Made by a program: the position numbers and the translations under genes
Virus record (IMG/VR): IMGVR_UViG_3300009151_000053
Span: 1 to 64,000 of that record
From: a virus
Length of the DNA stretch: 64,000 bases
Strand: one strand, 5' to 3'
Notes under the pieces: generated by a model
Told to the model about the DNA's origin: nothing
Seen by the model: only the letters and a program-made list of their open reading frames with translations
The model's database searches: none
Shown: positions 51,636 through 59,268 of the stretch, piece after piece
Numbering within the stretch: position 1 is the stretch's first letter
How the letters are laid out: each line of letters begins with the position of its first letter

Positions 51636-53198
51636 ATGGCTTTATTAGACTTTCCTGCTAGCCCAACAAACGGACAGACATATGAATCAGGTGGTACCAC
51701 TTGGGCATATGACTCTTCTATAGGTGTATGGTCTATTACATCATCTGGTTATTCTGGTTATACAGGATCACTTGGATATACTGGCTCTATTGGATATACA
51801 GGATCGTTTGGTTACACTGGCTCTCAAGGTGTTATTGGCTATACGGGATCGTTTGGTTATACAGGATCGCAGGGCGTTATTGGCTATACAGGCTCTCAAG
51901 GTGTTATTGGCTATACAGGTTCATTCGGATACACTGGCTCATTAGGCTATACAGGTTCGTTCGGATATACTGGCTCTCAAGGTGTTATTGGGTATACAGG
52001 TTCATTTGGATATACTGGCTCATTAGGTTATACAGGTTCATTCGGATATACTGGCTCTCAGGGTGTCATTGGTTATACAGGATCGTTTGGTTATACCGGA
52101 TCACTTGGCTATACAGGTTCTCAAGGTGTTATTGGCTACACTGGCTCTCAAGGTGTTATTGGCTATACCGGATCACTTGGTTATACAGGTTCTCAAGGTG
52201 ATTTTGGCTATACAGGTTCACTTGGTTACACTGGCTCTCAAGGTGTTATTGGTTATACCGGATCACTTGGTTATACAGGTTCTCAAGGCGATTTTGGCTA
52301 TACAGGTTCACTTGGATATTCCGGTTCTCAAGGCTACACAGGTTCTTCTGGTGCATATGCTGGTATGGGCTATACTGGTTCTGGAGGATATACAGGATCA
52401 AGAGGAACTGATGGTGTTATCGGTTATAATGGATCGACTGGATACACTGGTTCTGCTGGTGCTGGTTATACTGGTTCTAGAGGCTACACCTATACGGGTT
52501 CAACTCCTCCAGTGTCTGCTATTTCTGGTGACACTTGGTGGGACACTGAAACTGGTAATAGATATGTTTATTATGTTGACATTGATACAAGCCAATGGGT
52601 TCAAGATTCTGCTGTAGGTCCTGCTGGTATTATCGGTTACACAGGCTCATCTGGTGCATATGCTGCTATAGGCTATACAGGGTCTCAAGGACTATTAGGA
52701 TATTCTGGACCAATTGGTTACACAGGCTCTGCATCAACTGTTATCGGTTACACAGGCTCGTTTGGTTACACTGGTTCTATTGGCTATACTGGATCACTTG
52801 GTTACACTGGCTCTGCATCAACAGTTATCGGATATACAGGCTCTATCGGTTATACAGGATCATTAGGATATGCTGGATCAGCAGGAAGAACTCCAGCACA
52901 ACTTAAGACTTCAGCATACACAGCGGTAGCAGGTGATGTACTTGCTGCGAATACATATACAGCAGCATTTAACATAAGTCTTCCTGCATCACCAACAGTT
53001 GGACAAGTTCCAATAGTGATTTTTGATGGTGGTGCTAATAGCACATTTAATGGGTTTGCTACGAACAACTTAACAGTTCTTCGCAATAGTGGTGCTACGA
53101 TTAATGGTGTTGCTGATGATGTGTATATGGCATTGAAGGGACAATCAGCGATATTTGAATATATGGCAAGCGGATGGAGAGTAAGAAATGGCGGTTAA
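51636..53198 (+). CDS. Collagen-like fibre B with conserved tip domain
   Basis: A 520-residue fibre. N-terminal module LLDFPASPTNGQTYESGGTTWAYDSSIGVW, found also at 54411, 56855 and 58429, is followed by a ~250-residue Gly-X-Y stalk (GYTGSLG, GYTGSQGVI, GYTGSQGDF), a WW-type module (TPPVSAISGDTWWDTETGNRYVYYVD), a second stalk with GYTGSASTVI units, and the same ~100-residue tip as fibre A (AQLKTSAYTAVAGDVLAANTYTAAFNISLPASP). Like fibre A, it ends RNGG, and the last codons overlap the ATG of a glycine-rich adhesin. It starts 3 bases after the small helper gene A. Confidence 0.83.
   Translation: MALLDFPASPTNGQTYESGGTTWAYDSSIGVWSITSSGYSGYTGSLGYTGSIGYTGSFGYTGSQGVIGYTGSFGYTGSQGVIGYTGSQGVIGYTGSFGYTGSLGYTGSFGYTGSQGVIGYTGSFGYTGSLGYTGSFGYTGSQGVIGYTGSFGYTGSLGYTGSQGVIGYTGSQGVIGYTGSLGYTGSQGDFGYTGSLGYTGSQGVIGYTGSLGYTGSQGDFGYTGSLGYSGSQGYTGSSGAYAGMGYTGSGGYTGSRGTDGVIGYNGSTGYTGSAGAGYTGSRGYTYTGSTPPVSAISGDTWWDTETGNRYVYYVDIDTSQWVQDSAVGPAGIIGYTGSSGAYAAIGYTGSQGLLGYSGPIGYTGSASTVIGYTGSFGYTGSIGYTGSLGYTGSASTVIGYTGSIGYTGSLGYAGSAGRTPAQLKTSAYTAVAGDVLAANTYTAAFNISLPASPTVGQVPIVIFDGGANSTFNGFATNNLTVLRNSGATINGVADDVYMALKGQSAIFEYMASGWRVRNGG
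51745..52885 (+). repeat. Collagen-like arrays of fibre B
   Basis: The longest Gly-X-Y-coding array in the window (about 51745-52500 and 52625-52885), of GYTGS units with GVI, GDF and ASTVI spacers; many units differ only in synonymous bases. Confidence 0.85.
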
Positions 53199-53976
53199 TC
53201 TAGCCACATTAGTAAATTTTGGGTCTGTTGCGGGGTTGCGATTGCTCGACCGTCAAACTCTTACTTCGTCGGGAACATGGACTAAACCAGCCGATAACGC
53301 CGGAAATGTTCTTGCTGGGATTAATAAAATATTAGTGGCAAAGGTTGTTGGCGGGGGCGGAGGCGGAAGCGGATACAATGGCGGCGGAGGAGGAGGGTAT
53401 AGCGAAGAAGTTTGGGATATTTCTCAAATAGCCGCTACAGTAAGTTACACAGTGGGCGCGGCTGGTGCAGCAGGTGGCATTGGAGGCAACAGTAATTTTG
53501 GAATATATGCTTTTGCTGGAGGGGGCTTGCCTGGATATAATAGTTACGATATTGGAACAATAGCGACAACTACAGGACAAAACGCATACTTATATGCTTT
53601 TGCTTCCGCTTTTGCCACCAATTTTCAAAGCACTCAAGGTGGTAGTGGTAGGTATAAAGGTGGTGCTGGTGCTATGTTTTTGTCGCCATATTTCAGTGGC
53701 ACTGGATCGTATGCTGGTCTGATATCTATGCCAGCTACTAATAATGGTGGCGCGGGCGGTGGCGGGGCGTTCAACAATCTTTCAGGGTCTGGACAGATCG
53801 CTTCGAGTGCAGGACTTACTGCCGCTGCTAATAATGCTTCTAGCGTATATGGTCCTGGGGGCGGCGGTGACAACGGGTATGCTGGAAAATTATATGGCGG
53901 CGGTGGCGGGACCAATTCTGGAGCATCAGGTCTTGCGGGTGCTCAAGGTGTTGTTGTAGTTGAAGTTTGGGGATAA
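53188..53976 (+). CDS. Glycine-rich adhesin B
   Basis: A 262-residue paralogue of A1 and A2: framing segments RLLDRQTLTSSGTWTKPADNAGNVLAG and GVVVVEVWG, and Gly runs GGGGGGSGYNGGGGGG, GGAGGGG and GPGGGGDN in between. The loops are longer and different from A1/A2 (e.g. FASAFATNFQSTQGG). The ATG overlaps the end of fibre B exactly as A1 overlaps fibre A. Base composition of the Gly runs is GC-richer than the surroundings, a consequence of glycine codons. Host-binding role inferred. Confidence 0.78.
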   Translation: MAVNLATLVNFGSVAGLRLLDRQTLTSSGTWTKPADNAGNVLAGINKILVAKVVGGGGGGSGYNGGGGGGYSEEVWDISQIAATVSYTVGAAGAAGGIGGNSNFGIYAFAGGGLPGYNSYDIGTIATTTGQNAYLYAFASAFATNFQSTQGGSGRYKGGAGAMFLSPYFSGTGSYAGLISMPATNNGGAGGGGAFNNLSGSGQIASSAGLTAAANNASSVYGPGGGGDNGYAGKLYGGGGGTNSGASGLAGAQGVVVVEVWG

Positions 53977-53987
53977 GGAGAAACCAA

Positions 53988-54407
53988 ATGAGACACGCAA
54001 TTATAGAAAACAATACAGTTATAAATGTGGCATTATGGGATGGAGAGACTGAATGGACTCCCCCGGAGAATACTATCGTGGTAAGTTGTGCTGATGATGT
54101 GGGCCCAGATTGGCTATATGACGGTGTTAACTTTACTGCGCCAACGTTAAATCAAGAAAATATTATTACGGAAGTGCCATATCAAAAAATTGATTTTCTG
54201 AGACTATTTACTCAAGCGGAACGAATGGCAATCAAAGAAGCGGCCAAGACCAATCCCGTTGTAGAAGATTATCAATACATGCTCGATAATTCATCAACTA
54301 TACTATTAAGCGATCCAGATATTCAAGATGGCGTTCCTCTCTTAGAATCGGCAGGATTAATAGGAGAAGGTCGTGCTGCACAAATTCTTTCGGGGGTTAA
54401 ACCATAA
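53988..54407 (+). CDS. Small fibre-associated protein, copy B
   Basis: A 139-residue close paralogue of the protein at 51216: MRHAIIENNTVINVALWDGETEW, LYDGVNFTAP and a helical half with KIDFLRLFTQAERMAIKEAAK and ESAGLIGEGRAAQILSG. The ribosome-binding site AAGGAG and the spacing to the ATG at 53988 are the same as in copy A. It ends 3 bases before the short fibre gene at 54411. A cognate helper for cassette B is suggested by the conserved order. Confidence 0.68.
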   Translation: MRHAIIENNTVINVALWDGETEWTPPENTIVVSCADDVGPDWLYDGVNFTAPTLNQENIITEVPYQKIDFLRLFTQAERMAIKEAAKTNPVVEDYQYMLDNSSTILLSDPDIQDGVPLLESAGLIGEGRAAQILSGVKP

Positions 54408-54410
54408 ACC

Positions 54411-54635
54411 ATGGCAGATTTAAACTTTCCAGGCAGTCCAACAAATGGACAAACTTATGTATCGGGCGCGACAACTTGGGTTTATAACTCCACAAAAGGG
54501 ATATGGTCAATATCATCTTCTGGATATTCTGGTTATACAGGCTCTAAGGGTCTTGATGCATCATTCAATATTGATGGCGGGTTTCCAAATTCTACATATG
54601 GTGGAATAACATCTATTGATGCGGGCGGTGTATAA
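54411..54635 (+). CDS. Short fibre protein with DGG-type C-terminal tail
   Basis: A 74-residue protein: N-terminal module LNFPGSPTNGQTYVSGATTWVYNSTKGIW as in fibre B, a very short GYSGYTGSKG stalk, and a C-terminus FNIDGGFPNSTYGGITSIDAGGV resembling the end of the fibre at 41979. As there, the next gene is a fibre with an Mtd-type N-terminus. Length and intact ends suggest a real small gene and not a fragment. A late-promoter box overlaps its stop codon. Confidence 0.65.
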   Translation: MADLNFPGSPTNGQTYVSGATTWVYNSTKGIWSISSSGYSGYTGSKGLDASFNIDGGFPNSTYGGITSIDAGGV

Positions 54636-54638
54636 ATA
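54631..54638 (+). promoter_or_regulatory. T4-type late promoter box for the Mtd-type fibre
   Basis: Plus-strand TATAAATA across the stop codon of the preceding gene, 26 bases before the ATG at 54664. Confidence 0.6.
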
Positions 54639-54663
54639 TGACTATAAACATTAGGGCTGATCA

Positions 54664-55200
54664 ATGACTGTACAAATTCAACTTAGAAGAGGCACGGCTG
54701 CACAATGGACTAGCAGCAATCCTACGCTCGCGCTTGCTGAAATGGGAATTGAGACTGATACCGCTCTATTCAAGTTAGGCGATGGTGCGACTTCTTGGGT
54801 CTCATTGCCATATGGCGGTATTCAAGGCTATATGGGTTCTAGAGGATATACTGGCTCTAAAGGTATTGCGTCTTTAGGAACAACACCTCCTGCTTCTCCT
54901 ATGAATGGTGATCTTTGGTGGGACACTGAGACAGGAAATCGATTCATTTATTATAACGACGGCAACTCTTCGCAATGGGTTCAAGATACAGCATTAGGTC
55001 CTGCTGGTGTTATTGGATATACAGGTTCTCAAGGACCTATTGGCTATACAGGTTCAATTGGTTACACAGGTTCTGCATCAACTGTTATTGGTTATACAGG
55101 ATCGATTGGTTATACGGGATCAATAGGTATAGGTTATACCGGTTCATCGGTTTCAGACGCGCAACTAGGATTCTTAATCGCATTAACAGTAGCACTTTAA
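54664..55200 (+). CDS. Short collagen-like fibre with Mtd-type N-terminal domain
   Basis: A 178-residue protein. Residues 1-50 (VQIQLRRGTAAQWTSSNPTLALAEMGIETDTALFKLGDGATSW) match the major-tropism-determinant N-terminal domain, also found at 42791. Then a short GYTGSKG stalk, a WW-type module (TPPASPMNGDLWWDTETGNRFIYYNDG), another stalk with GYTGSASTVIGYTGS, and a hydrophobic end (AQLGFLIALTVAL). Its partner upstream is the DGG-tailed short fibre, repeating the gene pair at 41979/42791. No reverse transcriptase or template repeat is present in the window, so no diversity-generating element. Confidence 0.75.
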   Translation: MTVQIQLRRGTAAQWTSSNPTLALAEMGIETDTALFKLGDGATSWVSLPYGGIQGYMGSRGYTGSKGIASLGTTPPASPMNGDLWWDTETGNRFIYYNDGNSSQWVQDTALGPAGVIGYTGSQGPIGYTGSIGYTGSASTVIGYTGSIGYTGSIGIGYTGSSVSDAQLGFLIALTVAL

Positions 55201-55212
55201 GGAGATAACTAA

Positions 55213-55623
55213 ATGGCTGTTACGCCAAATTCAATCATTACACCACAAACGCCTATCGGCGCAACTGCTGTTGTCACGACTGGTAACGCGACTTATACAG
55301 ATTCGCCTACCAACACAGTTCAACTATTAGCATCACAAACTAATGGCGCTCGTATTCAAAAGATCACTGCATTAGCAAGAGCGACTCCGTCGGCTACAGA
55401 ATTGCAGTTGTTTGTTTCTTCTGATGCTGGTACAACAAAGCGTTTTATCAAGTCGGTTGTTATGCCAGCATATACTGTTGCACAGACTACTGGTCAAACT
55501 GCTATTGATTTTGGTTATTCTGATTCTTTTCCATTGATTCTTTCAAATACAGAAAGTCTTTGGGTTGGTATTGGTGTGACTAACACGGGTATTGTTTTCC
55601 GTGCAGAAGGGTATGCATACTAA
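55213..55623 (+). CDS. Small beta-rich structural protein
   Basis: A 136-residue protein (ITPQTPIGATAVVTTGNATYTDSPTNTVQLLASQTNGARIQKITALARAT ... LWVGIGVTNTGIVFRAEGYAY). This kind of small beta-barrel-like protein is frequent among virion genes of large phages. AAGGAGAT precedes the ATG. Function unknown; a minor capsid or tail decoration protein is plausible. Confidence 0.6.
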   Translation: MAVTPNSIITPQTPIGATAVVTTGNATYTDSPTNTVQLLASQTNGARIQKITALARATPSATELQLFVSSDAGTTKRFIKSVVMPAYTVAQTTGQTAIDFGYSDSFPLILSNTESLWVGIGVTNTGIVFRAEGYAY

Positions 55624-55626
55624 ATC

Positions 55627-56637
55627 ATGCAAGGCGCTAGACCACCAAGTTATCAAAGAATGATGTCTAGCCAATACATGCGCCAGCATAATAATATGCC
55701 GCATCAAAATATGTCTGGTAATCCTAGATCGCAAAAGATTCTTCGCGATGAAATATATTCGTTTTCAACGGCAACGTTTACTCCAGGAGGGGCGGTTTTT
55801 GCTACTGGTCCTACTCTCTCTCAAGTAAAATCTGGATTAATATTTGATGGCGATAGATCATGGACAGATGATACGACAAATCTTAGCACTACAGGCACAA
55901 ACGGCGGTATTATATTGTGGAAAGTTCCATCAACGGGAACCTATACGCTTGATTTATATGGAGCACAAGGCGGAACAGATGGCAATTATCTTGTTCCTGG
56001 AGCTTTAGGTGCTAGAATCAAAGGTGATTTTTTATTAACAAAAGGTCAAATATTGGCTTTGGTTGTGGGACAAAAAGGACAAGACGATAGACCAAACTTT
56101 AACAATGCATGGGGTGGCGGAGGCGGTGGAGGCTCTTTTGTGTGGGTTAATGGAACAACGTCCGCACCCTTAATTGCTGCTGGTGGAGGTGGGTCGGGTG
56201 GACAAAACCCTACTGGCGATATTTTGAGTAAGGCTGGAGGACAAATTGGAACTTCAGGAGCACAGTTTGCATCGGGCGGCGCTGGAGGTACTGGAGGAGT
56301 TGCGGGTGCTGGAGGCGGATGTGGTGGAGGTGGTGGACAAGGATGGTTTGGCGGAACATCTGGACACTGCGGCGGCGGCTTTACTTGGGCAGCAACATAT
56401 ACTGATCCGACTGGATTGACTGCATATGCATCCAGTGCAAGAGGCGGCTTTGGTGGCGGAGGGGGTTCTTATGGTGGTGGCGGTGGTGGCGGCGGATATT
56501 CTGGTGGTGGTGGTGCCGCGTGGTCTTATTCATATTATGGTGGCGGTGGAGGCTCTTATAACGTCGGCACTAATCAAACTTTAGTGGGCGCTACAAATTC
56601 AGATAACGGCAAAATAATCATTACGAAGGTAATATAA
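55627..56637 (+). CDS. Glycine-rich adhesin with ALK/LTK-like glycine-rich domain
   Basis: A 336-residue protein. After a Met/Gln-rich N-terminus, residues ~95-330 resemble the glycine-rich domain family that includes the extracellular part of animal ALK/LTK: GTYTLDLYGAQGG, GARIKGDFLLTKGQILALVVGQKG, SFVWVNGTTSAPLIAAGGGGSGG, then long Gly runs with two Cys (GGGCGGGGGQGWFGGTSGHCGGGF). It ends with NGKIIITKVI. The type is distinct from adhesins A1, A2 and B. Likely polyglycine-II fold and host-binding tip. Its stop overlaps the next ATG (TAATG). Confidence 0.72.
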   Translation: MQGARPPSYQRMMSSQYMRQHNNMPHQNMSGNPRSQKILRDEIYSFSTATFTPGGAVFATGPTLSQVKSGLIFDGDRSWTDDTTNLSTTGTNGGIILWKVPSTGTYTLDLYGAQGGTDGNYLVPGALGARIKGDFLLTKGQILALVVGQKGQDDRPNFNNAWGGGGGGGSFVWVNGTTSAPLIAAGGGGSGGQNPTGDILSKAGGQIGTSGAQFASGGAGGTGGVAGAGGGCGGGGGQGWFGGTSGHCGGGFTWAATYTDPTGLTAYASSARGGFGGGGGSYGGGGGGGGYSGGGGAAWSYSYYGGGGGSYNVGTNQTLVGATNSDNGKIIITKVI

Positions 56638-56828
56638 TGAATTTAAGAATACCAGGAATAGAAGCAGAAGATATCGTAATAAAAAAGTTGGATATATGCA
56701 AATCGTGTGATCAGTTTCAAGATGCCTTTATATCCACATGTAAAGTGTGTAACTGTATGCTTGAAGCAAAAGCAAGGATTATCAAATCTTGGTGTCCTCT
56801 TGGAAAATGGGACCACCTTATAACATAA
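56637..56828 (+). CDS. Small Cys-rich zinc-ribbon protein
   Basis: A 63-residue protein with two CxxC pairs (ICKSCDQF, CKVCNCM) and a final WCPLGKW, enough for a zinc ribbon. Such small proteins occur beside fibre genes in T4-like cyanophages; no function is known. It overlaps the adhesin stop (TAATG), so it is probably translationally coupled to it. A CATAAATA box at its 3' end may start the next unit. Confidence 0.65.
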   Translation: MNLRIPGIEAEDIVIKKLDICKSCDQFQDAFISTCKVCNCMLEAKARIIKSWCPLGKWDHLIT

Positions 56829-56831
56829 ATA
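56824..56831 (+). promoter_or_regulatory. CATAAATA late promoter variant
   Basis: CATAAATAG at the end of the zinc-ribbon gene, 24 bases before the ATG at 56855; fits the NATAAATA pattern. Confidence 0.45.
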
Positions 56832-56854
56832 GAAGACGTTAACAGGAAAAAATC

Positions 56855-57343
56855 ATGGCTGCGTTAGACTTTCCATCTAGCCCTACAAATGGGCAAGTAT
56901 ATACATCAGGAACAACTTCGTGGTCTTACAGCACTGCGAAGACTGCATGGATTGTACTTGGTACTGGATTCTCCGGCTACACAGGTTCTCTTGGTTACAC
57001 TGGTTCAATCGGATATACTGGCTCACTTGGATATGTCGGCTCTAAAGGAACAACACAAACTGGAATAACACCTCCAGTATCGCCGCTTTCTGGCGATCAA
57101 TGGTGGGATAGTGAAACAGGCAATCTGTATGTCTATTATAACGACGGAAACTCTTCACAATGGGTACAGCAATCTCTAGGCGCTTCTGTTGCTGGAGGTA
57201 ACACAAATATTCAGTTCAATGATAGCGGTGTTGCTGCTGGTACATCTGCATTAACATTTGACAAAACAACAAACATTATGAAGATAAATAATGTTGCCGT
57301 GCCAGATATGATAACCATGATGACATTTAATCTGGCGCTATAA
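56855..57343 (+). CDS. Short collagen-like fibre with WW-type module
   Basis: A 162-residue protein: N-terminal module LDFPSSPTNGQVYTSGTTSWSYSTAKTAW, a short [13 protein letters not shown] stalk, a WW-type module (TPPVSPLSGDQWWDSETGNLYVYYNDG) and a beta strand segment (NTNIQFNDSGVAAGTSALTFDKTTN) as in many phage fibres. A hydrophobic MITMMTFNLAL end resembles the end of the fibre at 54664. It precedes the structural pair at 57353/57799. Confidence 0.72.
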   Translation: MAALDFPSSPTNGQVYTSGTTSWSYSTAKTAWIVLGTGFSGYTGSLGYTGSIGYTGSLGYVGSKGTTQTGITPPVSPLSGDQWWDSETGNLYVYYNDGNSSQWVQQSLGASVAGGNTNIQFNDSGVAAGTSALTFDKTTNIMKINNVAVPDMITMMTFNLAL

Positions 57344-57352
57344 GGACAGACA

Positions 57353-57787
57353 ATGAAACAGTTACTTTCTTTTACTCCACTATTTGATCCTGTTGCTAAG
57401 ACATTAGATTTTGGCGGCATGAATGGATCATTCGCTATTGATAAACTGTATGCGGTTATTAATGTAACTCGCAACACTCCTTTGTATATTCCTGGCGCTG
57501 CTGGTTATGGTATTACAGCGATCAAAGGAACAAAGATCACATTAACATTTGATACTAGCACACACAGTAGTTCTGATCTGATTAATGTGTTTTATGATAC
57601 GGCTGGAACTATTGATGCCAATGCTGCATTAGAAAATGGCGGACAGTTACAGGTACTCCAAGAAACAATGACGCTTGTATTAGCAGAACTTAGAGTTACC
57701 AATATGCTCTTATCACAAGGACTAAATATAGATTATAACGATGCGGTGAATATCCGTAACGATTTAACAACAACAAACAACAACTAA
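57353..57787 (+). CDS. Structural protein, paralogue family A (short form)
   Basis: A 144-residue protein. Its C-terminal helix (LQVLQETMTLVLAELRVTNMLLSQGLNIDYND...IRND) resembles the end of the 509-residue protein at 44938, and it has the same downstream partner type (ELHGRYYE protein at 57799). The N-terminal part is beta-rich (SFTPLFDPVAKTLDFGGMNGSFAIDKLYAVINVTRN). AAGGACAG precedes the ATG. Virion role inferred from paralogy only. Confidence 0.55.
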   Translation: MKQLLSFTPLFDPVAKTLDFGGMNGSFAIDKLYAVINVTRNTPLYIPGAAGYGITAIKGTKITLTFDTSTHSSSDLINVFYDTAGTIDANAALENGGQLQVLQETMTLVLAELRVTNMLLSQGLNIDYNDAVNIRNDLTTTNNN

Positions 57788-57798
57788 AGGGAAAACTA

Positions 57799-58425
57799 AT
57801 GCTTATTCAAGGACAAGTTGGTGCACCTGGTGCTCAATCTTTAACTCCAGGCACACAGCCAACTGTTCGTGCTGGACAATTGGGAGACGTTATCGTCTCT
57901 GAACTTCATGGTCGTTATTACGAAACGTCTTATCGTAAGGCTCTGTTCGGTGGCGGCAACCAAGCGGGTGTCACTACTACGGCTGCTTTCGCAACGACTT
58001 ATACAGGTCTTGTGCTAGCCAATCCAAACGGCTCTGCTGTTAACTTGGTTCTTAACAAGGTCGGTGTAACGCAGATTCTTGCACAGACAACTGTTTCTGC
58101 TGTTGGTATCATGGTTGGCTTCTCGCCAACTAACCTTTCTGGTACAACTGCTGTAACTGTTAAGAGCAAGTTCTTGGGTGCTCCTCAAGGTGTTGGGCAA
58201 CTTTATAATGCTGCTACGCTTCCTGTTGCTCCTACGCTTGATACAGTGTTTGGCGCTCTTTATACGGCTGCTACAACATCGATTCCAGTTGTTCCTGCAT
58301 TCTTGCTCGATCTTGAAGGCAGCATCATTATTCCTCCAGGTGGTTATGCCGCTCTTTATACGACAACTACTACAACCTCATCGAGCCTTATTGCAACGAT
58401 GTCATGGGAAGAAGTTCCAGTCTAA
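57799..58425 (+). CDS. Structural protein with ELHGRYYE motif, copy 2
   Basis: A 208-residue paralogue of the protein at 46491: VRAGQLGDVIVSELHGRYYETSYRKALF, a beta-rich middle, and the end LDLEGSIIIPPGGYAALYTTTT...MSWEEVPV. Both copies lie after a family A protein. AAAGGGAAAACT precedes the ATG. The fibre gene at 58429 starts 3 bases after its stop. The conserved pair suggests that the two products interact. Confidence 0.65.
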   Translation: MLIQGQVGAPGAQSLTPGTQPTVRAGQLGDVIVSELHGRYYETSYRKALFGGGNQAGVTTTAAFATTYTGLVLANPNGSAVNLVLNKVGVTQILAQTTVSAVGIMVGFSPTNLSGTTAVTVKSKFLGAPQGVGQLYNAATLPVAPTLDTVFGALYTAATTSIPVVPAFLLDLEGSIIIPPGGYAALYTTTTTTSSSLIATMSWEEVPV

Positions 58426-58428
58426 TAA

Positions 58429-59268
58429 ATGGCAGCACTTGATTTTCCATCAAGTCCAACTAATGGACAGGCTTTTGTTTCAGGCACTACGACGTGGACT
58501 TATAGTTCTGCGAAGGGTGTCTGGAACATCACGTCTAATGGTCCATTAGGAGTCACTGGATACACTGGTTCTCAAGGCGTAATAGGTTACACTGGTTCAT
58601 TAGGCTACACTGGCTCTCAAGGCGTTGGTTATACAGGTTCTTCTGGTGCTTATGCTGCTATTGGCTATACAGGTTCTGGTGGCTATACAGGATCGGCAGG
58701 AACAAATGGTTACACAGGCTCTCTAGGATACTCTGGTTCTCAAGGAGTTGGCTACACAGGTTCTGCTGGTGCTGGTGTAGGTGCTTCAACAAACACACAG
58801 ATTCTTTTCAACGATTCTGCTGCTGCGAACGGCTCATCCAACTTTGTATATAATAAAGCAACAAACGTTATAACTGCATCTGCTAATATAGCAATGGCTA
58901 ATGCGTATCTATCTGCGTTGGTGTTAAAAGCGTATGCTGAAGACAAAACGGTCAACGCGGCGGCTACTGGTACAGTGACGCTCGATCTGTCTACGACAAA
59001 CGTATTTGATCTGACACTGACTGGTAACGTGACGTTTGCTTTTAGCAATCCAGCGCCCAGTAGCAGAGTCCAGACCTTTACGATCATTGCTAAACAAGAT
59101 GTTACAGGTGGTAGAACAGTAACATGGCCAGCAACGATTTCTAAGTATGCGGGCGGTAACGTTCCACCTGCTACGACAACTGCTAGTGCTATCGATATTT
59201 GGACGATTACTACATATGATGGCGGAACAACCTATGTTATATCGTTGTCGGTGAAGGATGTTAAGTAA
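58429..59268 (+). CDS. Collagen-like fibre with coiled beta tip
   Basis: A 279-residue fibre: N-terminal module LDFPSSPTNGQAFVSGTTTWTYSSAKGVW, a Gly-X-Y stalk (GYTGSQGVIGYTGSLG, GYTGSGGYTGSAG, GVGYTGSAGAG), then a ~130-residue tip (QILFNDSAAANGSSNFVYNKATN; TVTLDLSTTNVFDLTLTGNVTFAFSNPAPSSRVQTFTIIAKQD), a domain common at the ends of phage fibres. Its stop overlaps the next ATG (TAATG). Confidence 0.78.
   Translation: MAALDFPSSPTNGQAFVSGTTTWTYSSAKGVWNITSNGPLGVTGYTGSQGVIGYTGSLGYTGSQGVGYTGSSGAYAAIGYTGSGGYTGSAGTNGYTGSLGYSGSQGVGYTGSAGAGVGASTNTQILFNDSAAANGSSNFVYNKATNVITASANIAMANAYLSALVLKAYAEDKTVNAAATGTVTLDLSTTNVFDLTLTGNVTFAFSNPAPSSRVQTFTIIAKQDVTGGRTVTWPATISKYAGGNVPPATTTASAIDIWTITTYDGGTTYVISLSVKDVK

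Noticed and set aside
48600-52885. Regular 18-bp DNA repeats that might look like a CRISPR array
   Set aside because: Units are in-frame Gly-X-Y codons within long intact fibre genes; no constant repeat/variable spacer pattern and no cas genes.
54411-54635. Broken remnant of a longer fibre gene
   Set aside because: It has both an intact N-terminal module and the DGG-type end seen in a full-length protein, so it reads as a complete short gene.
42791-55200. Diversity-generating retroelement, suggested by Mtd-type N-terminal domains
   Set aside because: No reverse transcriptase, no template/variable repeat pair with adenine-biased differences is seen in the window; only the attachment domain is shared with Mtd.
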